Counted from the first letter of the stretch, positions 46,071 to 54,624 are shown. The stretch: 64,000 bases of DNA from Pirellula staleyi DSM 6068 (GCF_000025185.1 NC_013720.1:5208001-5272000); one strand, 5' to 3'. Numbers and translations: made by a program. The notes: a model not told the origin generated them from the letters alone.

Positions 46071-46118
46071 GTCCGGGGTAGATCCTGCAAAGGATCTCCC
46101 CGGACTTTCTTATTTCTT
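46071..46118 (+). terminator. strong plus-strand terminator without an upstream gene
   Basis: GTCCGGGG (46071-46078) pairs with CCCCGGAC (46098-46105), extended by AGATCC/GGATCT with a single bulged T and loop TGCAAA, then TTTCTTATTTCTTG. The total stem is about 14 bp. The reverse strand has no T tract, so the direction is plus. No plus-strand gene lies upstream for over 4 kb. Confidence 0.7.
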
Positions 46119-46380
46119 GACACCTCAGCGGCCGTTTCTTGCGGCTGATTTCTTCGCCAATTGTCGGGCGAGGATTGCTCCCTCCCACTTGGTTCGCCCC
46201 CCATCGAAAATCCAGTTCCCGTGGATGATGAGGTCTCTTCGAACGTCCGCAGTTGGAAGTCACTCGCGCCGCAAGTTCGCGAAAAAAACGTTGCCTTAGG
46301 CAGGTTTACCGCTTGCAGGCATCAAGCTCAGCTTTTATCGCACTAGCTTGGCCCTAGGTGAGCACTCGGAAGTGACTCAC

Positions 46381-46659
46381 TTAGAACCGCAGCTGAAACC
46401 CACCGCGTGGGCCGTAGATCTGCACACCACCTCGTGGATGCACATAGTACGGCTGGTAATACGGTCGGTAGGACTGATAGACCGGAGCCCGGTAAGGGTG
46501 GTAGTGGTACGGTGCTCGGTAGTACGAATGCACGTGACCATGCCCACGGTGGTAGTAGTTGTTGTAACGGGGTGGACCGCCCGCTTGTGCCTGACTCAGG
46601 CCCAAGCCACCAAGTGCGAGCGCGGTGAAGACCGCCAAAACCAAAAAGATCCGTTTCAT
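46381..46659 (-). CDS. small secreted Tyr/His/Pro-rich protein
   Basis: The 92-residue product starts with a signal peptide (MKRIFLVLAVFTALALGGLG, cleaved near AQAGG) and continues with a mature part of Tyr, His, Pro and Arg (YNNYYHRGHGHVHSYYR; then repeated PY motifs). ATG 46659 has AAGGA eight bases before it; the frame open to 46797 is not used. His clusters suggest metal binding or cell-wall association, which is inference. Similar small tyrosine-rich exported proteins are frequent in planctomycetes. Confidence 0.75.
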   Translation of the reverse strand: MKRIFLVLAVFTALALGGLGLSQAQAGGPPRYNNYYHRGHGHVHSYYRAPYHYHPYRAPVYQSYRPYYQPYYVHPRGGVQIYGPRGGFQLRF

Positions 46660-46980
46660 TTGCGAGTTCCTTACGCTTGGCGTGAGAACAGGTGTTTTTC
46701 TTTGCTCAGGATCACACTGACCACTCGAGCCACGGAACCTACTTAACGCACCCCCTGTGCCAATCGGGGACCATTTATCGATAAACCACTGTGACATAAG
46801 GAGTTAGAAATCTCCCTAGTTGTGGCACGCTAGCGTGCCATGTTCAAAGACGTTGTCATTACGATGACAACCTGTCGTCGATACGACTGCGCGCCGAGCA
46901 CAACAGATGCTCATGTGTGGATAGCTTGATAAATTCTCTGCGGGCAATAGCACTGACAGAGTACGGGGCCTCGCACTACG
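46660..46980. other. intergenic region with palindrome cluster
   Basis: This divergent spacer separates the Tyr/His-rich gene and the methyltransferase gene. The palindromes at 46823-46887 are listed separately. No other signal. Confidence 0.35.
46823..46887. repeat. cluster of three palindromes, REP-like
   Basis: TGGCACGCTAGCGTGCCA (46823-46840) is a perfect 18-base palindrome. GTTGTCAT-TACG-ATGACAAC (46852-46871) is a perfect 8-bp stem with a tetraloop. GTCGT-CGAT-ACGAC (46874-46887) is a third. The first shares GTGGCAC and GCTAGC elements with the element at 3257-3393. Such arrangement fits an intergenic repeat family. Confidence 0.55.
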
Positions 46981-48078
46981 ATGTCGGGGATGAAGAAACA
47001 TGCTCCACCCCCTCGGCAACTGACGCCCGGCCTCGTCCCCATTCCTCCTGCTCGCGAGCAGGAACAAATGCTCATCGAGCTCGTTCCTACGCTCCCCGCC
47101 GTAGCGATGATCGCGAACACGGTCGGTCGAGGGCAGCTGGCAGCCGCCTTTGCCGAGCAGAATCCCGACGTGCCAGTCACGCTGTTTCACGTCGATGCGT
47201 TTCACGCCGAGCAAAGCCGCGTGACCTACTTTCCCGCGCCGGGAAAGCTCGAAATCGTGCTCGCTTCTGATCCGCCTGTGGGTGAAGTGGGGCTCGCCGC
47301 GATGCTGGTCGAATTGCATGGCGAAGCCGAACTCGTGCGCGATCTGCTGCAAAGCTTTCACGATCGGCTCGCCATCGGTGGCCAACTGATCGCGGCGACC
47401 GATCATCCCAAAGACCAATGGCTGCACGAGCAACTGCTCGAGCTGTTTCCCAAAGTCACCCGTTTGCCACAAAAACGAGGCGTGGTCTATCGCGCGACCA
47501 AACAAGCGCCGCTGAAGAAGCATCGCTCGTTCGTGGCACAGTTTCCCTGCCGCGATGGCGATCATTTGCTGCAACTACAAACGCGCCCTGGTGTGTTTAA
47601 TCATCGCAGCGTCGATGCCGGTGCTCGCGCGCTGCTGAGTGCCGTGGAAGTGCGCGCGGGTGAAAGTGTGCTCGATATTGGCTGCGGCTGCGGCGTGGTG
47701 GGACTCGTGATTTGCAAACGCCTTCCCACGGCAACCGTGCTGGCCATCGACAGCCACTCGCGCGCGATTGAATGCACGCAGGCATCGGCCGAGCGGAACG
47801 AACTGCCGCAACTCACCGCGCGGCTCGATCCATCGCACAAGAGTGTCCCCGATGCTTCGTTCGATGTGGTGGCGATGAACCCACCTTACTTTTCGAACTT
47901 CCGCATCGCCGAACTCTTTTTGCAAACAGCCACCCGCGCGCTCAAGCCGGGTGGTCGGCTCTACAGCGTGACGAAAACGCCCGAATGGTATCTCGAGCGT
48001 CTGAAAGAGGGCTGGACCAACGTCGAAGCAGTGCCGGTGAAGAACTACATCGTTGTCCGTGCCGAGCGCAGCAAGTGA
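46981..48078 (+). CDS. RsmC/RlmG-like class I methyltransferase
   Basis: It probably methylates a guanine N2 of rRNA. The C-terminal SAM-binding domain has VLDIGCGCGVVGL (about 230-242), acidic AIDSHSRAI and catalytic NPPY (300-303). RPGVFNHRSVDAGARALL is typical of the RsmC group, and the N-terminal half is the degenerate duplicated domain seen in that group. Length 365 aa agrees. ATG 46981 has no clear ribosome site and ATG 46990 is an alternative. It converges with the SNF2 helicase. Confidence 0.85.
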   Translation: MSGMKKHAPPPRQLTPGLVPIPPAREQEQMLIELVPTLPAVAMIANTVGRGQLAAAFAEQNPDVPVTLFHVDAFHAEQSRVTYFPAPGKLEIVLASDPPVGEVGLAAMLVELHGEAELVRDLLQSFHDRLAIGGQLIAATDHPKDQWLHEQLLELFPKVTRLPQKRGVVYRATKQAPLKKHRSFVAQFPCRDGDHLLQLQTRPGVFNHRSVDAGARALLSAVEVRAGESVLDIGCGCGVVGLVICKRLPTATVLAIDSHSRAIECTQASAERNELPQLTARLDPSHKSVPDASFDVVAMNPPYFSNFRIAELFLQTATRALKPGGRLYSVTKTPEWYLERLKEGWTNVEAVPVKNYIVVRAERSK

Positions 48079-48122
48079 TGCTTTTACTGCTGCATTAACA
48101 AGGTTCTCGCCGCGCGAAGCAG

Positions 48123-49916
48123 CTAGGCTGCGGCTTTGATTGGGCCTTTGGGGGTGCGCAGGTTGAAGAGCCCAAAGATTTCGCCTTGCGTGAGGCCGGC
48201 GCTCGATGGCTCGCCTGTTTGCGAGAGAATCGTGTTGAAGATCTCGCGCTTATGCTCGAGCACTTGATTGATCCGCTCTTCGATCGTCCCCATTGCCAGC
48301 ATGCGCGTGACTGTCACTGGTCCGGCTGCACCGATGCGATGTGCACGATTGATGGCCTGATCTTCAATCGCCGGATTCCACCAGCGGTCGAACAGAAACA
48401 CATACTCGCAGAACTGCAAGTTGAGTCCCACGCTACCAGCGCCATAGCTCATCAGCAGCACGCTGTGTTTCTTATCTTCCTTGAATTGCTTCAGGATCGG
48501 ATCCCGCTTTTTCGACGGGATTTGCCCGTGATAGGAGAGTGGATTAAACCGCTGTAGCTTCTCGGTGATTTGATCGAGACAACGGACCCACTGGCTAAAA
48601 ACGATCGCCTTTTTGCCACTAGCGGCCACCTCTTCGAGATCGGCTTCGAGGCGCTCGAGCTTGGCGCTACAACCTGTCACCGGATCAAAATTGCAGATCT
48701 GCTTGAGCCGCAGCACCAGTTCAAAAACGTGCTGAATGGTGATTTGATCTCCCATGTTGTTGAGATCCATCACCCCTTCCTTTTCGGCCATTTGATAAGT
48801 GGCCCACTGTTCCGGCGTGAGGTCGAGCTCTGCATCGCGAAACATCTTCGGCGGCATATCGGTGAGGACCATATCTTTGGTGCGACGCAAAATATAGTCG
48901 CGCACCAGTTCGCCGATCCGCTTGGCCGGAAGTCCCGTTTGCAAATAACCGGGCGATAGGTATTCGAAGATCCCGACGATATCGTCGGGCGTATTTTCGA
49001 TCGGTGTGCCGGTGAGTGCCCAGTTGCGCGTGCGGCGAATGTTGCGAATGATTTGGCTGGTGGTGTTGCTCGTGTTTTTCACGCGCTGCGCTTCGTCGAG
49101 CACCACCAAGTCGAAGTGCAAGTTGTCTTCCACCAGCTCACGATCGCGCATGATCAATTCGTAGTTCGCAATCTTGACCGGCGCGTTCTCTTGCTGCCAT
49201 TGCCAACTGCGGCGCTGCGAATCCCCTTCGATAATCGTGACCGGAATTTCGGGGGCCCAGGCGGTGAACTCGCGTTTCCAGTTCGTCACCAGCGGCTTGG
49301 GACAGATCAGCAGCACGCTGCGGATTTCGCCACTTCGCAGCAGCATGCGGACCGAGGTGATGGCCTGCATTGTTTTCCCCAGCCCCATTTCGTCGGCGAG
49401 CACAGCGGCATAGCGGGGATAGAGAAACGCAACTCCCTGGTACTGATACGGAAATGGCTCGAACGGAAAGTGCAGGGCATCACTTTGCACGAGTGTTTCG
49501 AGTGGCGGCTGCAGCACGTAGTACAAACGATCTTCGAGCTTGATGATGTCGCCCGGCGGCTTGATGCGCGTGATTTTATGGGGCGCTGGTTTCGGAGTTT
49601 CGTCGCTCGCGTCGGCTGCTGCCGCTGCTTCAGCTTCGGCGGGATCGACCGGCTTGGGCTCTTTCTTTTGGAGCGGCTGTGGTGCCATCCATGTCGGAGC
49701 TTCCGGAAACGTGAAGCTGATGACCTTGACCGGCGGTCGCGGAATTTTAAGCGACACGGCGCGCACTTCCGCATGGTCGAGCGACATCTGCTCGACACTG
49801 ATTTTGGGCAAGCGCGCAAGGGCCGAGGAGAGTCCTGAGGCAAACGTGTCGATCGCAAAGTTGAGATCGACCGAATGCAGGACAACGCTGGGAGTCTCGG
49901 TTGTCATGGAGTTCAC
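48123..49916 (-). CDS. SNF2-family DNA-dependent ATPase/helicase
   Basis: Seven-motif core: DEMGLGKTMQAI (Walker A), VLDEAQRVKN (DEAQ box), LTGTPIEN, and in the second half RRTKDMVLTDMP, SYGAGSVGLNLQ and NRAHRIGA. The first about 150 residues are unrelated, with an acidic Ala/Glu linker. At 597 residues it is a short SNF2 protein with no extra DNA-binding or nuclease domain that I can see. Its GTG start overlaps the stop of the upstream gene (GTGA), so the two are translationally coupled. Such ATPases move along or remodel DNA-protein complexes. Confidence 0.9.
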   Translation of the reverse strand: MNSMTTETPSVVLHSVDLNFAIDTFASGLSSALARLPKISVEQMSLDHAEVRAVSLKIPRPPVKVISFTFPEAPTWMAPQPLQKKEPKPVDPAEAEAAAAADASDETPKPAPHKITRIKPPGDIIKLEDRLYYVLQPPLETLVQSDALHFPFEPFPYQYQGVAFLYPRYAAVLADEMGLGKTMQAITSVRMLLRSGEIRSVLLICPKPLVTNWKREFTAWAPEIPVTIIEGDSQRRSWQWQQENAPVKIANYELIMRDRELVEDNLHFDLVVLDEAQRVKNTSNTTSQIIRNIRRTRNWALTGTPIENTPDDIVGIFEYLSPGYLQTGLPAKRIGELVRDYILRRTKDMVLTDMPPKMFRDAELDLTPEQWATYQMAEKEGVMDLNNMGDQITIQHVFELVLRLKQICNFDPVTGCSAKLERLEADLEEVAASGKKAIVFSQWVRCLDQITEKLQRFNPLSYHGQIPSKKRDPILKQFKEDKKHSVLLMSYGAGSVGLNLQFCEYVFLFDRWWNPAIEDQAINRAHRIGAAGPVTVTRMLAMGTIEERINQVLEHKREIFNTILSQTGEPSSAGLTQGEIFGLFNLRTPKGPIKAAA

Positions 49917-50443
49917 GCTGCCTGTGCTCGGGCCGATTTTTGAGCTTCGTCGAGCGCTTCTTTAATTCGCGCGAAGGGCTCGGCGAGATCGAGCTGATCG
50001 AGGTGCGTTTGACAAATGTCGAGCACCGCTTGCTGATCGCTCGAATAGCGCAGTGGTAGCGCTAGACGCATCTTTTTGAACTTAAACTCGTGCAGCGTCG
50101 CCGATGGCTTGGCATCGTGTGCTAGCACCATCACGAGAGGCTGCGAGCAAACGTCGCGTGCGGCGAGTGCGTCTTCCGAGTCGGTGACGATCAGCAGCGG
50201 TGGCAGCTTGGTGCGAGCTAGCAGCGCTCCGCCAATTTGTTCGCCATAGAGGAACGGTTTCAGGGTGGGTCCGTAAAGGATCTCCTGCGCGCGGTTAGGG
50301 CGCACTGGCGACGTGCAGTGGAATTCGAGAGGGCGACCCACTGGGTTTAGCAGCAGATAGCCTCCAAAGAGTCCGTGCTCCGCATAGTCGCATACTGTGA
50401 AAAAACCGATCGCAGGATTGTTCTTACCGCTGTTAGAACTCAT
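49913..50443 (-). CDS. unknown protein coupled to the SNF2 ATPase
   Basis: The 176-residue protein has no signal peptide or membrane span. Visible parts: FFTVCDYAEHGLFGGYLLLN, YGPTLKPFLYGEQIGGALL, PPLLIVTDSEDALAARD, and a C-terminal helical segment. It has alpha/beta character. The four-base overlap with the SNF2 gene implies a joint role, perhaps as a regulatory subunit. I do not recognise a family. Confidence 0.7.
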   Translation of the reverse strand: MSSNSGKNNPAIGFFTVCDYAEHGLFGGYLLLNPVGRPLEFHCTSPVRPNRAQEILYGPTLKPFLYGEQIGGALLARTKLPPLLIVTDSEDALAARDVCSQPLVMVLAHDAKPSATLHEFKFKKMRLALPLRYSSDQQAVLDICQTHLDQLDLAEPFARIKEALDEAQKSARAQAA

Positions 50444-50656
50444 TCCGTGGTGGGCTTTAGTGAGTGAGACAAAGGGCGCGAAAATCAGGAGGTGCTATCA
50501 CTTGGCTGCGAGCATCGGTGGAAAGATTCGATGCGCACTTTCAACTAGTCGGGTGTTGGGACATCGGGTCTTTAACGACACTGCCAGTGGTGACGGTTGA
50601 TCCGTCGCCGCGCGGTGGGTCGTAGGGGAGTCTCACCGCCATTTGATAGACAGATA

Positions 50657-50687
50657 GGGGGTTCTGTGTATACTCAAGGGAACCCCC
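50657..50687 (+). promoter_or_regulatory. stem-loop next to ribosome site of the 50705 gene
   Basis: GGGGGTTC (50657-50664) pairs with GAACCCCC (50680-50687), eight perfect base pairs. It ends one or two bases before AGGAG (50689-50693), which serves ATG 50705. A hairpin so close could control ribosome access; a terminator is less likely as no T tract follows. Confidence 0.5.
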
Positions 50688-50704
50688 CAGGAGCTTAACG
50701 ATTC

Positions 50705-51175
50705 ATGCCGCACGATCCTCGTCAGCTTTCGGCCATGTTCAGCATCGATGTGTCGGCCGATCCTCGGAGCGAAGCCAATCGGGTGGCTGATCCCAACGAG
50801 CTTATCATCGGTCTCCTCCGCCAAATGGTGGATAACCAGAAGAAGGAAATCCACCTTCTCGAGGAGATTTCGGGGCATCTGACCGCAGCGCAAAAACAGC
50901 GTGCTTCAGAACTTACGGCGTGGAAAGAAGCCAATCCCCACCTCGCCTCCAGCTGTCGCAGTGCGGCTGAAACGCTCGGCAAGGTGCAAACCCAGTTTCT
51001 GCAAACCTTGACCGAAGACATTGCGTTCAACGAGGAATCGCTCAGCGACAGCGATTTCATGCTCAATGAGTTCGTCGATCGCTTTGGACCTCGTCTGGCG
51101 CACCTGAACGGCGTGCTGCAAGTCCTTTCGCAGCTGAGCGCAAACGCTCCCTCCTCGAGCGACTCGGCAAAATAG
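50705..51175 (+). CDS. helical hypothetical protein
   Basis: The 156-residue product is predicted by eye to be mostly alpha-helical with heptad-like segments (LIIGLLRQMVDNQKKEIHLL; then a long central helix and LNGVLQVLSQL). No Cys pair, signal peptide or membrane span. The first 20 residues are irregular. AGGAG lies 11 bases before ATG 50705. No function assigned; a small coiled-coil adaptor is possible. Confidence 0.65.
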   Translation: MPHDPRQLSAMFSIDVSADPRSEANRVADPNELIIGLLRQMVDNQKKEIHLLEEISGHLTAAQKQRASELTAWKEANPHLASSCRSAAETLGKVQTQFLQTLTEDIAFNEESLSDSDFMLNEFVDRFGPRLAHLNGVLQVLSQLSANAPSSSDSAK

Positions 51176-51289
51176 CAGTTGCTGCTAGCTAGGCCGGCGA
51201 GGCTGCCCCGTTTTTAAGATGAGCGGTGGCAGCAGATTCCGCGTGACACGTCCAAGCACTCCGCACTCCTTCTGCCGAAAGTTTTGCCG

Positions 51290-52168
51290 ATGCAGGGTCA
51301 ACTCGTGCGCGCCCAGGCGACCGACGGTTTGCGGCTCGATGGATTCTTCCTGCCACCAGCCGACAGCGCGGTGCTCGATCGTCCGCGCCCCTTCGACGCC
51401 GCCCTTTTGCTGCATGGAGTTGCGGCCAACTTCTATACCTCGAGCACGCTCGAAGCGGTGGTCCCGATGCTGCGTGATCGAGGGATCGCAGTGCTGCTGG
51501 CCAACACCCGAGGTCACGACGGAGTGTTCAGTTCCTCGATTGGTATGACGCGCAAACGTTTTGGCAGTGCCTACGAAATTGTCGACGAGTGTCGCGCCGA
51601 CATTCGTGGCTGGATTAATTTTCTCGTGGCTCAGCGGCACTCGCGTTTGCTGCTGCTAGGACATAGCCTCGGTGGTGTGAAAGCCGTTTATGCCCAGGCA
51701 CACGATCGCCACGCTGAGGTGCAGGGGATTGTAGCCGCGTCGCCGCCACGCCTTTCGTACAAAGCCTTTCTGGCGGGTAGCGAAAGTGCGCTGTTCTTCG
51801 AGTCGATGCAAACCGCCAAAGATTTGGTCGCTGCGGGCCAGCCCGACGAACTCTTCACCGCCAAATTTCCCTTTCCGCTGCTCATCAGTGCGGCAAGTTA
51901 TATCGACAAGTATGGCCCCGCCGAGCGCTATCACCTGCTCGATGCAGCGGCCAAGCTGACGGTTCGATCGCATTTTCTGTACGGCAGTAAAGAGCTCGAA
52001 AGTGGTGGCATCGCCTTTGCCGGTCTACCGGAAGCGCTAAACGGCTTGGGACGTGGCGACACGCTGTCGGTCGACGTGATTCAAGGAGGCGATCACGTCT
52101 ATACCGGAGTTCAGCAGCAACTCGCAGCAGCGATTGGAAAATGGGTCGACGCAATCGCAGTCGGCTGA
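51290..52168 (+). CDS. alpha/beta hydrolase
   Basis: The 292-residue protein has the alpha/beta hydrolase pattern: oxyanion region LLHGVAANFY, strand LLANTRGHD, nucleophile elbow LLGHSLGG with the Ser, and a late His in GGDHVY. The acid residue is probably in the FLYGSKE region. The fold supports esterase or lipase-type activity; the substrate is unknown. ATG 51290 (MQGQLVRA) is used; a TTG lies two codons upstream. Not in an operon. Confidence 0.85.
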   Translation: MQGQLVRAQATDGLRLDGFFLPPADSAVLDRPRPFDAALLLHGVAANFYTSSTLEAVVPMLRDRGIAVLLANTRGHDGVFSSSIGMTRKRFGSAYEIVDECRADIRGWINFLVAQRHSRLLLLGHSLGGVKAVYAQAHDRHAEVQGIVAASPPRLSYKAFLAGSESALFFESMQTAKDLVAAGQPDELFTAKFPFPLLISAASYIDKYGPAERYHLLDAAAKLTVRSHFLYGSKELESGGIAFAGLPEALNGLGRGDTLSVDVIQGGDHVYTGVQQQLAAAIGKWVDAIAVG

Positions 52169-52218
52169 TGCCGCAGATAGCGCGCTGCGAGATAGGTTTT
52201 TCGAAGCCAGACGCGGTT

Positions 52219-53904
52219 TTAGAAACTGCGAGAACTGCGGGCTTGAGGGGCGGTGAAACGCTGACGCGTGTACTTCAGCCCTGGAAAAAAGAAGCAAGCA
52301 GCTGAGACCACACCGAAGATCAGGTGGGCATAGTCGGGAAAAATCGCCATCAGCGCGGCCGACAAAAAGAGTGCGAGCGCCTGCACATAAAAGGCCCCGC
52401 TGAGCATCCCCGCCTTGATCAAAAAGGCCATGCCATTGACGAGCCCCAGCACGGGTGAAAGTCGCAGCACCGGGAGTTCGAGCCAAGCTTCGAGGGGAAA
52501 CAGAAGGCCGATGCAAATCATACTACCGGCCCAGATATGGGCGATCTGACGTTCGACAAAGGTCACCGGGCCGATCCGTCGGCGGAGCAGCCAGAAGACA
52601 GCCGCCCAGGCACCCAAACCGGCGGTCCACACGAAGGTGTAAACCAACCGATCGCGCACACCATTCCACTGCAGCGCGGTGGTGAGCGAGCAGACCAAAA
52701 TCAGCGCCAGGCTGTGCCACATCCAGAGCACGCCCCAATTTTCAAGCACAGCGGCGTGATGCGTTTCGCGCATCCACGAGGCGACGATCTGGCCAAAGCG
52801 TCCGCTTCGCGCGGCGATACTTTCGTCGTTCAAAAACGCTTCGAGATCGCGGGCCAGTAGGGCTGCCGAGTTGTAGCGCAGGTCGGTCGGTTTTTGCAGA
52901 CAGCGGAGCGCAATCATTTCGAGATCGCGATCGGCACGCGGGTTGAGCATTCGGGGTGGAACCGGATCTTGCTCGAGCACCATCAGCACCACATCGACCG
53001 GCGAAGCGGCTTGAAATGGCGGCCGTCCGGTCAGCATGTGGTAGAGCACAACACCGAGGCTATACACATCGCTCACAGGTCCAACTTGGCCTCGCGCGCC
53101 GGCGGCTTGTTCCGGTGCCATGTAGGCCGGTGTTCCCAGGACTGCGCCAGTTTTGGTGAGGCTAGCCGCGTCGCTCGTTTGCTTGGCGAGACCGAAATCG
53201 GTGACGTGGGGAAAGCCCGCGTTATCGAGCAGAATGTTCGACGGCTTGATATCGCGATGCAGTACCCCTTTGGTGTGCGCGAAATGAATGGCGTGAGCCA
53301 CTCGCGCCAAAAGCGTCGCTGCCTCGCGCGAGTCCATCGGCCCTTCAGCGAGTCGGTGACTAAGCGTGGTCCCTTGAATGTACTTCATGCTGAAGTAGGG
53401 ACGTCCGTCGACCTGGCCCACTTCATACACCGGCACAATGCCCGGATGATCGAGTTTCGCAGCCGCTTGAGCCTCGGCCTGAAAACGTTCGCGATCGGCT
53501 GGCGAAGCGAGTTGGCCTCGCAAAATCATCTTCACCGCCACTTCGCGGCCGAGCGTGATTTGCCTGGCCCGGTACACCACACCCATGCCACCACGGCCAA
53601 GTTCTTCGAGCAAATCGTAGTCGCCAAAGCGGCACGGAAGCTCGAGGATGCCGCTCGGAAAATCGCTCTCCTTCGGAGAACCAGGGGGCATGGAGATCGA
53701 CGTGCTGGCGGCTGCCACTTGGGCCACCATCACCGCGCCCCACAGCTGGCGCAGTTCAGCCGCGAGATCGGGATGCGAGCGGCATTGCTGATCGAGATCG
53801 ACTTGCTCGCCGCGCTGGGCTCGGTCGGCCAGATCGGCCAGCAGCATCGCCAGCCGCTCTTCAGCTTCTTCAGACAGAATCGTGCTTGGTACGCTTGGCT
53901 TCAC
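52219..53904 (-). CDS. membrane Ser/Thr protein kinase (Hanks type)
   Basis: All catalytic elements are present: GRGGMGVVYRA loop, Lys125 (REVAVKM), Asp218 (LHRDIKPSNILL), DFG Asp236, APEQ and DVYSLGVVLYHML. The N-terminal about 90 residues include a helical region with DLDQQCRSHPDLAAELRQLW, which is common in planctomycete kinases that accompany ECF sigma factors. The C-terminal part (about 385-545) contains six or so hydrophobic segments, so the kinase is membrane-bound by its tail. It follows the ECF sigma gene by 72 bases, likely one operon. Contrast with the dead kinase at 25282. Confidence 0.93.
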   Translation of the reverse strand: MKPSVPSTILSEEAEERLAMLLADLADRAQRGEQVDLDQQCRSHPDLAAELRQLWGAVMVAQVAAASTSISMPPGSPKESDFPSGILELPCRFGDYDLLEELGRGGMGVVYRARQITLGREVAVKMILRGQLASPADRERFQAEAQAAAKLDHPGIVPVYEVGQVDGRPYFSMKYIQGTTLSHRLAEGPMDSREAATLLARVAHAIHFAHTKGVLHRDIKPSNILLDNAGFPHVTDFGLAKQTSDAASLTKTGAVLGTPAYMAPEQAAGARGQVGPVSDVYSLGVVLYHMLTGRPPFQAASPVDVVLMVLEQDPVPPRMLNPRADRDLEMIALRCLQKPTDLRYNSAALLARDLEAFLNDESIAARSGRFGQIVASWMRETHHAAVLENWGVLWMWHSLALILVCSLTTALQWNGVRDRLVYTFVWTAGLGAWAAVFWLLRRRIGPVTFVERQIAHIWAGSMICIGLLFPLEAWLELPVLRLSPVLGLVNGMAFLIKAGMLSGAFYVQALALFLSAALMAIFPDYAHLIFGVVSAACFFFPGLKYTRQRFTAPQARSSRSF

Positions 53905-53976
53905 GCGTCGTCTACCGTTTGTGTGTTTATCGCGCGATCCGTGGCGCTGCCAACGACCAAGCGAGGCGGGCCGATT

Positions 53977-54624
53977 TTACGAAATCGAATCGTCGCTGTT
54001 TTGCGGGTTCACCATCATCTCGCGCAGCCGCCGCACCGCCCGCAAGTAGCGCATGCTGGCCGCAGGTTCGGAGAGTCCCAGTGCTTGGGCAATCTCTTGA
54101 TTCGACAGTTGCTCGTAGTGCCGCATCACAATGATTTCGCAGTCCTGATCGCCGAGCTTCGCAATCGCTTGCTCTACCACCTGAGCCATTTCGTGCTGCG
54201 TGGCCGCAGCGGCTGGTGTGAGCTGCCGATCGCAAATTTGCGCGGCGAGTTCCATCGTCGAGCGGTCGTCGCCGGCAGGAACTTGAATCGGCCGCTCGCG
54301 ATCGACGCTTCGTTTGGCCGATCCTCGATGCCGCCGATGGGCGTCGATGATCCGGTCTTTGGCGATTTGACGCAGCCAGAGATGGAACGACATCACCGGG
54401 TTATTCAGGTAGTCCTTGATGCGGCGATTGGCCTCCACCAGAACGTCCTGCACCACGTCGCTGACATCCACGCGGCGCTGAATTTTCTGATCGAGCCGCA
54501 TCTGCACCAGGCGGCGCAAGGAATCGCGATGACGTTCCATCAGGCGATTCACCGCATCGGCATCGCCCTGTTTCACGCCATCCAGCAGTTGCTGCGTTTG
54601 TTCGGTTTCTGGCCACATCGACAT
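53977..54624 (-). CDS. ECF-type RNA polymerase sigma factor (kinase-linked)
   Basis: The 215-residue protein has sigma region 2 (DVSDVVQDVLVEANRRI, then FHLWLRQIAKDRIIDAHRRH) and region 4 (HYEQLSNQEIAQALGLSEPA). I start at ATG 54624 (MSMWPETEQTQQLL), because upstream sequence in the open frame is not sigma-like. The kinase gene follows closely. ECF sigma factors encoded next to Ser/Thr kinases are a known planctomycete arrangement, in which phosphorylation is thought to replace a classical anti-sigma factor. Confidence 0.92.
   Translation of the reverse strand: MSMWPETEQTQQLLDGVKQGDADAVNRLMERHRDSLRRLVQMRLDQKIQRRVDVSDVVQDVLVEANRRIKDYLNNPVMSFHLWLRQIAKDRIIDAHRRHRGSAKRSVDRERPIQVPAGDDRSTMELAAQICDRQLTPAAAATQHEMAQVVEQAIAKLGDQDCEIIVMRHYEQLSNQEIAQALGLSEPAASMRYLRAVRRLREMMVNPQNSDDSIS

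Larger units (their letters stand above)
45476..46380. other. 905-base gene-free stretch
   Basis: No protein-like ORF on either strand. It contains a palindrome TGGCTGCAGCCA near 45624, the tandem hairpins and terminator described separately, and GTGAG-T-CACT paired with AGTG-CTCAC just after the 46381 gene as read on the minus strand. The strong plus-strand terminator without an upstream gene suggests an untranslated RNA between about 45500 and 46070. Confidence 0.4.

Noticed and set aside
46042-46263. 73-codon minus ORF and possible tRNA remnant near 46150-46200
   Set aside because: The short segment GGGAGGGAGCAATCCTC is faintly T-arm-like, but no acceptor, D or anticodon stem can be formed.
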